Positions 50,198 through 60,281 of a stretch of 64,000 nt of DNA are shown one piece after another (the stretch's first letter is position 1; each line of letters begins with the position of its first letter). The DNA comes from SSSZ01 sp016790965. GTDB lineage: Bacteria; Pseudomonadota; Gammaproteobacteria; Burkholderiales; Rhodocyclaceae. Under the pieces are notes generated by a model that worked only from the letters and a program-made list of their open reading frames with translations, was not told the origin of the DNA and searched no databases. Location of the stretch: the NCBI GenBank assembly GCA_016790965.1, contig JAEUNZ010000008.1:31919-95918 (forward strand), in the 5' to 3' direction. The translations under genes were made by a program, and so were the position numbers.

Positions 50198-50374
50198 TCA
50201 GTGTCGGCGGCGACGCAGGATGGCCCGGGCGGCGTAGAGGACGACTCCCGTCGCGATGCCTGCGGCGACGGCGCGGAGCAGTTCCGCATTGCCGTCGGCG
50301 AGCCAGTCCAGGCCGCTCACGCCGAGAAAGACGCCGAGGCTTTCGCTGATCGGCAGGCTGTCGCTGAAGGACAT
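50198..50374 (-). CDS. Small single-pass membrane protein
   Basis: 58 residues from ATG 50374 (MSFSDSLPISESLGVFLGVSG), a hydrophobic helix (LLRAVAAGIATGVVLYAARAIL) and the basic tail RRRRH, the layout of a small inner-membrane protein with cytoplasmic C-terminus. One base after the 36-residue ORF and followed by a terminator. Confidence 0.6.
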   Translation of the reverse strand: MSFSDSLPISESLGVFLGVSGLDWLADGNAELLRAVAAGIATGVVLYAARAILRRRRH

Positions 50375-50375
50375 G

Positions 50376-50486
50376 TCAGAGGACTTTCCGGAGGTCGGCG
50401 GAGATTTGTCCCGCATTGCCGGACTCTTGCTCAAACAGGTAACGCCGGGCGGCGGCGAGAAATTCCTGGCGGTTTTGGTCGTTCAT
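50376..50486 (-). CDS. 36-residue microprotein
   Basis: MNDQNRQEFLAAARRYLFEQ and 16 more residues ending SADLRKVL: a likely amphipathic helix with no membrane segment. AGAGAAG precedes the ATG. It ends one base before the start of the small membrane protein, so the two look like an operon with its own terminator. No family recognised. Confidence 0.5.
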   Translation of the reverse strand: MNDQNRQEFLAAARRYLFEQESGNAGQISADLRKVL

Positions 50487-50612
50487 GTTGTTCTTCTCTG
50501 GAAAAAGCGTTTTGCGATGGGTGGCATTCTAGGGACGGCCGGGCTAGCGGTCTGTGGCGATTGCGTGGGGAGGCCGTAACCGGCCTTGATGCGCTGTGAC
50601 CGACTGTGACGG

Positions 50613-51995
50613 TCAGCTCGGCTGCTGCTGTGGCCAGCTCAGGGTGAGCCGTGCCCCCCCCAGGGACGAGACGTCTGCCCGAGCGGTACCGCCGTGCAGT
50701 TCCATCACGCGCCGCGCGATGGCCAACCCCAGCCCGTAGCCCCCTGTGGATCGGTCGCGGGAGCGGTCGAGACGGGTAAAGGCAGAGAAGACGTGTTCCC
50801 GGTCTTCGGCCGGAATGCCGATGCCGTCGTCGTCGACGTGGATGGACAGCATCGAGTCTGTCCGTTCCAGTCGAATGGCGACCCGTTCCTTGGCGTATTT
50901 GAAGGCGTTGCGCAACAGGTTGCGCAACGCGTACGGCAGGGCCTTACGGTCGATGTCGGCGGAAAAATCCTCCGGCAGGTCGGCCAGATCGAGGGAGACC
51001 TCCAGGTGGCGACCCAGGACGCGCATGGCTTCCACCTGCTCGCTCAGCCAGTTGGCCATCGGGATGTGGGTGAAATGAGAGGCAGGAGCTTCCCGTTCGA
51101 GCCGCGCGTAGGTCAGGCTGGTGTCGATGAGGTTGTCGAGCTCGTCGAGGTCGCCCTCCATCATGGCCCACAGGCGATCCCGCTCGTCGGCCGAATCGGT
51201 CCCCGAGAGCATTTCCAGGGCGAAGCGCAGGCGGGCGATGGGGGTGCGCAATTCGTGGGATATGCCCGAAGACAGCTCCTTGTGGGTGGCGATGAGCTGC
51301 TGGATGCGCTCCGCCATGCCGTTCAGGGTGTAGGCGAGGGGGGCGAACAATTGGCTGCGGGCGGTGGGGGCGCGAGCCTCCAGGTTGCCGTCGCCGAAGT
51401 CCCGGGCGGTCTGGCGCAATGCCTCCAGGTCGCGCCAAACGGGACGAATCCAGAACCAGAGCGCGACGGCGAAAATCAGGCCGATCAGGCTCCAGGTGAG
51501 AAGCCGCAAGCGCAGGTCCAGGGGGATGCGCTCGGGAATTTCCTGATTGCGCGCCGCCGCCAGGGGGCCAACCACCAGTACCTTGCTGGTGTTGCCCAGA
51601 CGGTGATACATCACGTCTCCGGCGTGGTCGATGGCAATGTCGCCGGCATCAAGCTTCAAGACCTGGGAGGCGGTGAGGACGCGGTCAAGGGAGATGCGTT
51701 CGACGATGTCCAGATGGTAGGAAAATTTTTCGTCGAGGATCTTGATCTGCTTTTCCCAATTGCCGCGGGAGTGTCTGAAAAGCTCGTTTTCGATCAAGGT
51801 GATGGTGCCCCGCATGAAGCGCCGGGCATAATCGTCGGTGATGCCCCTTTGGGCGGTGGAGATGACGAAATCGGCGGTGAAGGCGATGGCGACGAAGGAG
51901 CCCATCGCCAGCAGGTAGAAATTGAAGAAAAGCTTGGAAAGACTGTAGCGACCGCCCCGCCAGCGCGGCATCGAGACCCGGAACAACGAGCGCAT
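50613..51995 (-). CDS. Sensor histidine kinase (RstB-like)
   Basis: About 460 residues. Two membrane helices (about 22-44 and 175-195) flank a periplasmic region; then HAMP, H-box SSGISHELRTPIARLRFALEML, and a kinase domain with LRNAFKYAKERVAI, DDDGIGIPAEDREHVF and GGYGLGLAIARRV. Starts at 52031 or 51971 are also possible; none has a clear ribosome site. Directly follows its regulator. RstB is the closest match by layout; the stimulus is unknown. Confidence 0.88.
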   Translation of the reverse strand: MRSLFRVSMPRWRGGRYSLSKLFFNFYLLAMGSFVAIAFTADFVISTAQRGITDDYARRFMRGTITLIENELFRHSRGNWEKQIKILDEKFSYHLDIVERISLDRVLTASQVLKLDAGDIAIDHAGDVMYHRLGNTSKVLVVGPLAAARNQEIPERIPLDLRLRLLTWSLIGLIFAVALWFWIRPVWRDLEALRQTARDFGDGNLEARAPTARSQLFAPLAYTLNGMAERIQQLIATHKELSSGISHELRTPIARLRFALEMLSGTDSADERDRLWAMMEGDLDELDNLIDTSLTYARLEREAPASHFTHIPMANWLSEQVEAMRVLGRHLEVSLDLADLPEDFSADIDRKALPYALRNLLRNAFKYAKERVAIRLERTDSMLSIHVDDDGIGIPAEDREHVFSAFTRLDRSRDRSTGGYGLGLAIARRVMELHGGTARADVSSLGGARLTLSWPQQQPS

Positions 51996-52017
51996 CGGGC
52001 TCGGTCCGGGACTGCGC

Positions 52018-52722
52018 TCAGTTCCAGTCATGCTTGCTGAACAGGTAACCCTTTCCGCGCACGGTCTTGATCCGGGTGGGGTTCTCGGGATCGTCGTTGA
52101 GCTTTTTGCGCAGGCGGGAGATGCGGGCGTCGATGGAACGGTCGAGACCGTCGAAGCCGATGCCGCGGAGTTCCTGCAGGAGGTCGTCGCGGGAAAGTAC
52201 ATTGCCGGCATGGCAGGCAAGCAGCCACAGAAGGTCGAATTCGGCCGTGGTCAGATCGATGGGTTGCTCACCCAGGGTGGCGGTGCGGGTGGCCTGGCTG
52301 ATGCGGAACTGGCCGAAAATCTTTTCCTCGCCACTGCCGGGCGCCGCTTCGGGGGCGGCCGGGAGGCGGCGCAGGAGCGCTTTGATGCGCGCCAGCAGCA
52401 CCCGTGGCTGTACCGGCTTGGCGATGTAATCGTCGGCCCCCATTTCGAGACCGAGAATCTGGTCGAAATCCTCGTCCCGGGCGGTGAGCATGAGAATCAC
52501 GCCGCGGTAGGCGTGGCGCACGGCGCGGCAGACTTCGAAGCCGTCCTTGCCCGGGAGCATGACGTCCAGGATGACGAGGTCGGGCTGCTCTGCCAGGATG
52601 CGGGTCTCGGCAGTGTCTCCACGGCCTTCGATGGCGACTTCAAAATCGTTGCGGGTGAGATATTCGGAGGTCAGTCCGGCGAGGCGTTCGTCGTCTTCGA
52701 CGAGGAGGATGCGAGCGATCAT
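52018..52722 (-). CDS. OmpR-family response regulator (RstA-like)
   Basis: 234 residues. Receiver: LLVEDDERLAGLTSEYL, DLVILDVMLPGKDGFE (phospho-Asp), YIAKPVQPRVLLARI. Winged helix: IDLTTAEFDLLWLLACHAGNVLSRDDLLQELRGIGFDGLDRSIDARISRLRKKL. Start ATG 52722. Forms the pair with the kinase downstream. The GFDGLDRSID motif is typical of RstA relatives. Confidence 0.92.
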   Translation of the reverse strand: MIARILLVEDDERLAGLTSEYLTRNDFEVAIEGRGDTAETRILAEQPDLVILDVMLPGKDGFEVCRAVRHAYRGVILMLTARDEDFDQILGLEMGADDYIAKPVQPRVLLARIKALLRRLPAAPEAAPGSGEEKIFGQFRISQATRTATLGEQPIDLTTAEFDLLWLLACHAGNVLSRDDLLQELRGIGFDGLDRSIDARISRLRKKLNDDPENPTRIKTVRGKGYLFSKHDWN

Positions 52723-52833
52723 GGCGCCTAGTGTAGCGTTCCCTGGGGCCTGCTTCAAAACCCTCATGGGCGCGGGGTATCCGGAGCATCGGCCATGCCT
52801 TAGAATGGACCGTCGGATTTTGCTGGAGCTTGT

Positions 52834-54006
52834 GTGGATTTCCTGTTTTCCGGGGTGTTCGATCTGCCCTGGTGGGCTTACGGGCTGGTGGCCCTCGGCC
52901 TCACCCATGTGACCATTGCGGCGGTCACCATTTTTTTGCATCGCTGCCAGGCCCACCGGGCTTTGGAACTGGCGCCGCTGCCCTCGCACTTTTTCCGATT
53001 CTGGCTGTGGCTGACCACCGGTATGATTACCCGGGAGTGGGCTGCCATCCACCGCAAGCACCATGCCAAGTGCGAAACGTCTGATGACCCCCACAGCCCC
53101 CAGATCCTGGGCCTCAACCGGGTGCTTTGGGCGGGGGTGTTCCTCTACGTGCGGGAATCCCACAATCCCGAGACCCTTGCCCGCTACGGTCACGGCACGC
53201 CGGATGACTGGCTGGAACGCAGGCTCTATACCCCCTGGCATAAATTTGGCGTCGTCCTCATGGCGGCGATCGATCTGACCCTCTTCGGAGTCTTGCCGGG
53301 GGTTCTGATCTGGGCGGTTCAGATGGTTTGGATTCCGTTCTGGGCCGCCGGGGTCATCAACGGCGTGGGGCATTTTTGGGGGTATCGCAATTTCGGCTGC
53401 GCTGATGCATCGACCAATATCGTGCCCTGGGGCATCCTGATCGGCGGCGAGGAGTTGCACAACAATCATCATGCCTATGCCACCTCGGCCAAGCTTTCCA
53501 ATCGCTGGTACGAATTCGACATCGGCTGGTTCTACATTTGTCTACTGGCCCTGCTCGGTCAGGCCCGGGTGAAGAAGGTGGCGCCCCTACCGCGTCTGGG
53601 CATCCCGCGGGCCGAGGTGGACCTGGAGACGCTCCAGGCCCTCATTACCTGCCGTTACGATGTGTTGGCGCGCTACGCGCGTTCCTTGGCCGAAGTCTAC
53701 CGCCAGGAAATAGAGGGTCTGGCCGACCGGGCGCAATTCAAGGGCTTGAAGCGCTGGTTGGACGTCGACGCCCGTGCCGTACCCGCGGAGTGGCGCGGGC
53801 GCCTGGAGGCCCTACTGGCGCGCAGTCAACCCCTGGCGACCCTCTACGCCATGCGCGAAGAACTGGCCGAGGTCTGGAGCCGAACTAACGCCAGTGCGGA
53901 ACAATTGGTAGGCGCCCTTCAGGCCTGGTGCCAGAAGGCCGACGATTCAGGTATAGCCCAGCTCAGGGAGCTTTCCGTGAGGGTGCGCAGCTATGCGCCA
54001 GGGTGA
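52834..54006 (+). CDS. Acyl-CoA/acyl-lipid desaturase-like protein
   Basis: 390 residues from GTG with TGGAG upstream. Histidine boxes HRCQAH (36-41), HRKHH (73-77) and HNNHH near 215 bind the di-iron centre of membrane fatty-acid desaturases; four helices surround them. The C-terminal 120 residues are a soluble helical extension not found in the shortest family members. Introduces a double bond into fatty acyl chains using O2. Overlaps dsbB by 14 bp. Confidence 0.92.
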   Translation: MDFLFSGVFDLPWWAYGLVALGLTHVTIAAVTIFLHRCQAHRALELAPLPSHFFRFWLWLTTGMITREWAAIHRKHHAKCETSDDPHSPQILGLNRVLWAGVFLYVRESHNPETLARYGHGTPDDWLERRLYTPWHKFGVVLMAAIDLTLFGVLPGVLIWAVQMVWIPFWAAGVINGVGHFWGYRNFGCADASTNIVPWGILIGGEELHNNHHAYATSAKLSNRWYEFDIGWFYICLLALLGQARVKKVAPLPRLGIPRAEVDLETLQALITCRYDVLARYARSLAEVYRQEIEGLADRAQFKGLKRWLDVDARAVPAEWRGRLEALLARSQPLATLYAMREELAEVWSRTNASAEQLVGALQAWCQKADDSGIAQLRELSVRVRSYAPG

Positions 54007-54511
54007 ATGTGCGCTCCTGGCCCAGGTGCCGACGCGGGCCTGGTTTGCCACCCTGGCTCTGGGCGCCTTCGGCTTGGTTGCGGTGGGCATGGAATTGCAG
54101 ACGCTCCTGCGGCTGGCGCCTTGCCCCTTGTGCATCTTCCAGCGCCTGCTCTATCTGGTGATTGGCGTGCTGGGGCTGGCCGGCGTTTTCCTGCCCGCGC
54201 TGCGCTTGCTGTGGTGCGCGCTGGTCGCCCTCGTGGGCCTGGGTGGCGCCGGGGTTGCCGCATACCAGAGCTGGATGCAGGCCTTCCCCCATCTGGCGAC
54301 TGAATGCGGTTTTACCGAACCGACGGCCATAGAGCGTTTGGTCGACGCCCTGGGGCTGGCCTGGCCGGGACTCTTTCTGGCGACCGGCTTTTGTACCAGC
54401 CGCGATTGGGAGTTCCTGGGGCTTTCCATGGCCAACTGGTCCTTCTTCGTTTTTTTAGGCATGGCCGGATTCAGCTACGCCCTGATGCGTTGCGGCAGAA
54501 CAGGGCAATAA
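53993..54511 (+). CDS. dsbB: Disulfide bond formation protein DsbB
   Basis: 172 residues, four helices. The first periplasmic loop carries CPLC (about 43-46); the second carries C near TECGF and FCTSRDW, the two cysteine pairs that pass electrons from DsbA to quinone. Translationally coupled to the desaturase by overlap; followed by a bidirectional terminator. Confidence 0.95.
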   Translation: MRQGECALLAQVPTRAWFATLALGAFGLVAVGMELQTLLRLAPCPLCIFQRLLYLVIGVLGLAGVFLPALRLLWCALVALVGLGGAGVAAYQSWMQAFPHLATECGFTEPTAIERLVDALGLAWPGLFLATGFCTSRDWEFLGLSMANWSFFVFLGMAGFSYALMRCGRTGQ

Positions 54512-54536
54512 AAAACCCGCCGGTGGGGCGGGTTTT
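54512..54536. terminator. Bidirectional terminator between dsbB and rpmG
   Basis: AAAACCCGCC / GGCGGGTTTT with a five-base loop. Serves dsbB (+) and the rpmB-rpmG transcript (-). Confidence 0.88.
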
Positions 54537-54553
54537 CAGCGGGGCAACAGGCC

Positions 54554-54721
54554 TTACTTCAGTTTCACTTCCTTGAAGGCCACATGCTTGCGGACCTTCG
54601 GGTCGTACTTCACGAACTCCAGCTTCTCAGGCGTCGTGCGCTTGTTCTTGGAGGTGGTGTAGAAGTAGCCGGTGCCGGCCGTGGATTCCAGCTTGATTTT
54701 TTCGCGACCGCCTTTAGCCAT
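54554..54721 (-). CDS. rpmG: 50S ribosomal protein L33
   Basis: 55 residues: MAKGGREKIKLESTAGTGYF, then YTTSKNKRTTPEKLEFVKYD and a KVRKHV...KEVKLK end. Zinc-free form (no CxxC pairs), which is relevant to zinc-starvation responses. Second gene after rpmB, 19 bp spacing. Confidence 0.97.
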   Translation of the reverse strand: MAKGGREKIKLESTAGTGYFYTTSKNKRTTPEKLEFVKYDPKVRKHVAFKEVKLK

Positions 54722-54740
54722 TTCGCTCTTCCTTTATCTA

Positions 54741-54974
54741 TCAGACTTCGCCACGGGCGCGCAGGTCGGCGAGGACGACATCGATGCCGTTCTTGTCGAT
54801 GATGCGCAGACCGGCGTTGGAAACGCGCAGGCGGATGAAGCGGTTTTCACTTTCGACCCAGAAACGGCGGTATTGCAGATTGGGCAGGAAGCGGCGCTTC
54901 GTTTTGTTGTTGGCGTGGGAAACGTTGTTCCCAACCATCGGGCTCTTGCCCGTCACTTGGCAGACTCGCGCCAT
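54741..54974 (-). CDS. rpmB: 50S ribosomal protein L28
   Basis: 77 residues, starting MARVCQVTGKSPMVGNNVSH with the family NNKTKRRFLPNLQ and RLRVSNAGLRIIDKNG. A zinc-independent form. First gene of rpmB-rpmG. Confidence 0.97.
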   Translation of the reverse strand: MARVCQVTGKSPMVGNNVSHANNKTKRRFLPNLQYRRFWVESENRFIRLRVSNAGLRIIDKNGIDVVLADLRARGEV

Positions 54975-55061
54975 GAGGGTGCTCCAGTTCCGGTAATTCG
55001 TTAGAGGAAAGCCCGCGATTTTAGCGGAATCGTAGGCCGCCAGGCAAGTTTTTTGTATCGT

Positions 55062-55742
55062 TCAGAGGAGCCCCCGCTCCGAGAACGAAAGCGGGCTGCC
55101 CGTGCCGGCGACGATGAAGTGGTCGAGTACCTTAACCTCGACCAGGGCAAGGGCGTCCTTCAGGTTGCGGGTGAGCGCTTCGTCCGCCCGGGAGGGTTCG
55201 GCGACGCCGGAGGGGTGGTTGTGAGCCAGGATGACCCCCGCGGCATTGTGGCGCAGGGCGGCTTTCACCACCTCCCGGGGATAGACCGAAGTACCGGTGA
55301 GGCTGCCGCGGAAGAGCTCCTCGCTGGCAATAAGGCGATTCTGGGCGTCGAGCCACAGGGCGACGAAGGCCTCGTGGGGACGTCCGGCGAGGTGGAGTCG
55401 CAGCCAGTCCCGCACCGCGGCGGGGGAGGTGAAGACGTCACGGGCGACCAGCTCCTGGGTCAGGGCACGGCGGGCGAGCTCGAAACTGGCTTTCAACTGG
55501 GCCGCCTTGGCGGTGCCGATGCCGGGAACTTCCGCCAGGTCGTCGACGGTGGCCTCGACCAACTTCTCCAGCCGTCCGCCATAGCGTTGCAAAAGATCCC
55601 GGGCGAGGTCGACGGCGCTTTTTCCTCGCACCCCGACCCGCAGGTAGATGGCGAGAAGTTCCGCGTCGGACAAGGCGCCGGGACCGAGGCGGAGCAGGCG
55701 TTCCCGGGGGCGGTCGCCCTCGGGCCAGTCGGTGATGGCCAT
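55062..55742 (-). CDS. radC: RadC/YeeS JAMM-fold protein
   Basis: 226 residues. Helix-hairpin-helix (about 66-85, VPGIGTAKAAQL) and a JAMM/MPN metallo-site H174, H176, D187 in AHNHPSG...SRAD. Family long named RadC, with roles in transformation or repair unclear. Divergent from coaBC with only 46 bp between starts; AGTAGAATG occurs twice in inverse orientation there and may hold both -10 elements. Confidence 0.95.
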   Translation of the reverse strand: MAITDWPEGDRPRERLLRLGPGALSDAELLAIYLRVGVRGKSAVDLARDLLQRYGGRLEKLVEATVDDLAEVPGIGTAKAAQLKASFELARRALTQELVARDVFTSPAAVRDWLRLHLAGRPHEAFVALWLDAQNRLIASEELFRGSLTGTSVYPREVVKAALRHNAAGVILAHNHPSGVAEPSRADEALTRNLKDALALVEVKVLDHFIVAGTGSPLSFSERGLL

Positions 55743-55788
55743 GGGATTTCCAGTAGAATGGTCCGCATCGCATTCTACTGGCAAGACA

Positions 55789-56979
55789 ATGGAATTGCAT
55801 GGCAAGCGCATCGTTCTTGGGGTGACCGGCGGCATTGCGGCCTACAAGGCGGCGGAGCTGGTCCGCCTGCTGACGAAGGCAGGGGCTGAGGTGCAGGTGG
55901 CGATGACCGAGGCGGCGACCCACTTCGTCACGACCACGACCTTTCAGGCTCTTTCCGGGCGGCCGGTGTTCGTCGATCAGTGGGACGATCGACGCGCCAA
56001 CGGCATGGCCCATATCGACCTCTCCCGGCAGGCCGACTGCATCGTTGTGGCGCCGGCTTCGGCGGATTTCCTGGCGCGCGTCGCCCACGGCCTGGCCGAC
56101 GATCTGCTCGCCACCCTCGTGCTGGCCCGCGACTGCCCCTTGCTGGTGGCGCCGGCCATGAACCGGCAGATGTGGCAAAGTCTGGCGACCCGCCGCAATG
56201 TGGCGACCCTGGCCGGCGATGGCGTCGCGGTTCTGGGGCCTGCATCCGGTGAGCAGGCCTGCGGCGAGATCGGCGAGGGCCGCATGCTCGAAGCCGAGGA
56301 AATCTTCGAAGCCCTGGTGGCCTTCTTCACTCCCAAGGTGCTCGCCGGTCGGCGGGTGCTTCTGACGGCGGGGCCGACGTTCGAGGCCATCGACGCCGTG
56401 CGCGGCATCACCAATCTCTCGTCCGGGCGCATGGGTTACGCCCTGGCTCAGGCGGCGCAGCGGGCGGGGGCGGCGGTGACCCTGGTTTCCGGGCCGGTGG
56501 AACTGCCTGTTCCGGCGGGGGTCGAGCGCATCGACGTGCGCAGCGCCCTCGACATGCATCGTGAAGTGATGGCCCGGGCAGCACGATGCGACGTGTTCAT
56601 TGGTGTCGCCGCGGTGGCCGACTACCGCCCCGCGGCACCGGCCGCGCACAAACTGAAGAAGGACGCGGGCGGAGTGCCACCGGTGGAACTACTCGAAAAC
56701 CCTGACATACTGGCCGAGGTTGCGGCCTTGCCGAGCCCGCCCTTCTGCGTGGGCTTCGCAGCCGAAAGCGGCAACCTGGAGGAGTACGCCCGCAAAAAGC
56801 GGGAGAAGAAGAAAATCCCCCTCATCGCGGCCAATCTGATTCAGGACGGCTTCGGCGGTGACGACAACCGGCTGGTGCTGGTGGATGACGCGGGAGTCCA
56901 TCCCCTCACCCCCGGTGCCAAGGCGCTCCTGGCGCGGCAACTGGTGGAACATATCGCTCGACTTCTGGAAAAACGCTGA
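55789..56979 (+). CDS. coaBC: Phosphopantothenoylcysteine decarboxylase/synthetase
   Basis: 396 residues. CoaC half: VLGVTGGIAAYKAAELVRLL, AHVG-type HIDLSRQ, PAMNRQMW. CoaB half: VLLTAGPTFEAIDAVRGITNLSSGRMGYALA, FVGFAAES-like block and LVLVDD. Continues the coenzyme A path begun by panBCD 37 kb away. First of three coupled genes (coaBC-dut-cytochrome). Confidence 0.97.
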   Translation: MELHGKRIVLGVTGGIAAYKAAELVRLLTKAGAEVQVAMTEAATHFVTTTTFQALSGRPVFVDQWDDRRANGMAHIDLSRQADCIVVAPASADFLARVAHGLADDLLATLVLARDCPLLVAPAMNRQMWQSLATRRNVATLAGDGVAVLGPASGEQACGEIGEGRMLEAEEIFEALVAFFTPKVLAGRRVLLTAGPTFEAIDAVRGITNLSSGRMGYALAQAAQRAGAAVTLVSGPVELPVPAGVERIDVRSALDMHREVMARAARCDVFIGVAAVADYRPAAPAAHKLKKDAGGVPPVELLENPDILAEVAALPSPPFCVGFAAESGNLEEYARKKREKKKIPLIAANLIQDGFGGDDNRLVLVDDAGVHPLTPGAKALLARQLVEHIARLLEKR

Positions 56980-57428
56980 TGCATCGTATCGACGTCCGCA
57001 TTCTCGATCCCCGTCTGAAGGATTCGCCCCCCCATTACGCCACCCCGGGCTCGGCCGGGCTCGATCTGCGGGCCTGTCTGGAGGCGCCGCTCCACTTGCC
57101 TCCCGGCGGCACCATCCTGGTCCCCACAGGCATGGCCATCCATCTGGCCGACCCCGGCCTCGCCGCCATGATCCTGCCGCGCTCGGGGCTGGGGCACAAA
57201 TACGGCATCGTGCTGGGCAACCTGGTCGGCCTGATCGATTCCGATTACCAGGGGGAGTTGATGGTTTCGGTGTGGAATCGGGGCAGGGAGTCCTTCACCC
57301 TCAATCCCCTCGATCGCATTGCCCAACTGGTGGTCGTTCCCGTCCTGCAAGTGGGCTTCAACGTGGTCGATGAATTCGACGTTTCGGTGCGCGGGACGGG
57401 GGGGTTCGGGAGTACCGGCAAGTCATGA
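56979..57428 (+). CDS. dut: dUTP diphosphatase
   Basis: 149 residues. All five dUTPase motifs: TPGSAGLDLRA, PRSGLGHKYGIVLGN, GLIDSDYQGELMVS, LDRIAQLVVVPV and GTGGFGSTG. Trimeric enzyme cleaving dUTP to dUMP. TGATG overlap with coaBC and ATGA overlap with the cytochrome gene. Confidence 0.98.
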   Translation: MHRIDVRILDPRLKDSPPHYATPGSAGLDLRACLEAPLHLPPGGTILVPTGMAIHLADPGLAAMILPRSGLGHKYGIVLGNLVGLIDSDYQGELMVSVWNRGRESFTLNPLDRIAQLVVVPVLQVGFNVVDEFDVSVRGTGGFGSTGKS

Positions 57429-58021
57429 GGGTGGGGCTGGCCGGGGTGCTGATCCTGGTGGCCGGGGCGGTGGCGGCCGCCGACGATGCCGAGTACGCCC
57501 GCGGCGAGGAACTGGTCATGGGGCGTTGCTTCCTGTGCCACGGCGTTTCCGGAGACAGTTCCAGCCCGCTTTATCCCAAGATTGCCGGTCAGCACCCGAG
57601 CTATCTCCACAAGCAGATGCGCAATTACCTTTCCGGAGAACGGGAAGGAACCGATATGCGCAAGGCCCTGGCCGGACTGGGCGACGCCGACCTCCGCGCC
57701 CTGGCGCTCTACTACAGCCGCCAGCCCACGACCCGGGGCAATTCCTCCTACCCGCAGATGCGCGAGGCGGGCGAGCGTCTATTCCGCGAGGGCAATCCCG
57801 CCACCGGCCTGAAGCCCTGCAAGGAATGCCATGGCGACGAAGGGGGCGGAACCGACAAGACGCCCCGCCTGGCCGGGCAGCACGCCCTGTATATCGAGAC
57901 CCAGTTGAGTCTTTTCGAAGAGCGGCGACGCACCAACGACAACGAGAAGATGCACGACGTGGCCAAGCGCCTGTCCATTGACGAGATGCGGGCGGTGGCC
58001 GAATACCTGCGAGGACTTTGA
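57425..58021 (+). CDS. Diheme cytochrome c4-like protein
   Basis: 198 residues. Sec signal (AGVLILVAGAVAAA), then two c-type domains with CFLCH (about 36-40) and CKECH (about 135-139), each followed by a Met ligand candidate. Cytochromes c4 pass electrons from the bc1 complex to terminal oxidases or, in denitrifiers, to reductases such as cNOR. Coupled to dut by ATGA, an odd but tight linkage. Confidence 0.93.
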   Translation: MRVGLAGVLILVAGAVAAADDAEYARGEELVMGRCFLCHGVSGDSSSPLYPKIAGQHPSYLHKQMRNYLSGEREGTDMRKALAGLGDADLRALALYYSRQPTTRGNSSYPQMREAGERLFREGNPATGLKPCKECHGDEGGGTDKTPRLAGQHALYIETQLSLFEERRRTNDNEKMHDVAKRLSIDEMRAVAEYLRGL

Positions 58022-58184
58022 ACCTTGCCGCAAGTACCTGCCTTGGCAGCGCGCTTCCAGGCTGGGTATGCATCAGGCAGCATAGGTGTGGGTGCTCCAA
58101 ACTGTTCCGCAATCTACTCCGGGAGAGCTAGCTGTTCAGTCCTGTAGCGCAGGATGAGCCAGAATATCCCTGTTTATCATCAGG

Positions 58185-58562
58185 TTATGAGCACGCGCCG
58201 GAAGCCACCAGGGTCGCCCACTCGGCGTCGGTGAACAGCCGGGAACTGGAAATGAAGGAGCGGCCTTCCGGACGGTCCAGGGAAAAGTCGCCGCCGCCGT
58301 GGCACTCCCTGACGTCGATGACGACCTGGGTGTGCTTGTAGAACGCGTACTGGGACTTGCTGATGTAGAAGGGGCAGCCGCCGATTTCGCCCAGGCACTC
58401 GTCGTTCGCCGAAACGATCAGATCCCCTGGCAGGAGGCAGTTGGCCGCACTGTTGTCGCAGCAGCCGCCGGATTGGTAAAACATGAGGGACGAGTTGTGC
58501 TTCTTCTTGAGGAATTCGATGAATTCCAGGGCTGACGGGGTGGCGATGACGCGATCGACCAT
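58185..58562 (-). CDS. DUF779 family protein
   Basis: 125 residues, Cys-rich: GGCCDNSAANC, DECLGEIGGCPF. DUF779 proteins accompany group-X aldehyde dehydrogenases of the ExaC/AcoD type. It follows the aldehyde dehydrogenase by 68 bp with a terminator between, so it is probably expressed by partial readthrough. Metal binding is plausible; biochemical role unknown. Confidence 0.92.
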   Translation of the reverse strand: MVDRVIATPSALEFIEFLKKKHNSSLMFYQSGGCCDNSAANCLLPGDLIVSANDECLGEIGGCPFYISKSQYAFYKHTQVVIDVRECHGGGDFSLDRPEGRSFISSSRLFTDAEWATLVASGACS

Positions 58563-58575
58563 GGGGGCCTCCGAT

Positions 58576-58601
58576 AAAAAAGGGGGCGGTCGCCCGCCCC
58601 C
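58576..58601 (-). terminator. Terminator between aldehyde dehydrogenase and DUF779 genes
   Basis: GGGGGCGG-TCGC-CCGCCCCC (58582-58601) with an A-run on the left (U-tract in the minus transcript). May set a high dehydrogenase to low DUF779 ratio. Confidence 0.8.
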
Positions 58602-58630
58602 TGGGATTGCCTAAGTTCAGGAATCTCCGC

Positions 58631-60151
<1,521 letters not shown>

Positions 60152-60205
60152 GGTGTCTCCTTTTGAACGGTTCAGAGAGTGCCGTGAAACAGCTTTGTGC
60201 CAGTG

Positions 60206-60220
60206 GCAACGAACGTGCCA
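60206..60220 (-). promoter_or_regulatory. Sigma-54 promoter of the aldehyde dehydrogenase
   Basis: Minus strand TGGCAC-GTTCG-TTGC (60220-60206), preceded by C and followed by C: a match at every conserved position of the RpoN consensus TGGCAC-N5-TTGC. It lies 55 bp upstream of the ATG. Needs an enhancer-binding activator. Confidence 0.88.
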
Positions 60221-60281
60221 GACAAATTTGGAGCACTTTTTTTGAGCGGGTGCGGCAGGGGAATTCGAGTATGCTTGCCCG

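Noticed and set aside
58022..58184. tRNA or small RNA gene in the gap after the cytochrome gene
   Set aside because: No cloverleaf, no T-loop consensus and no terminator could be found.
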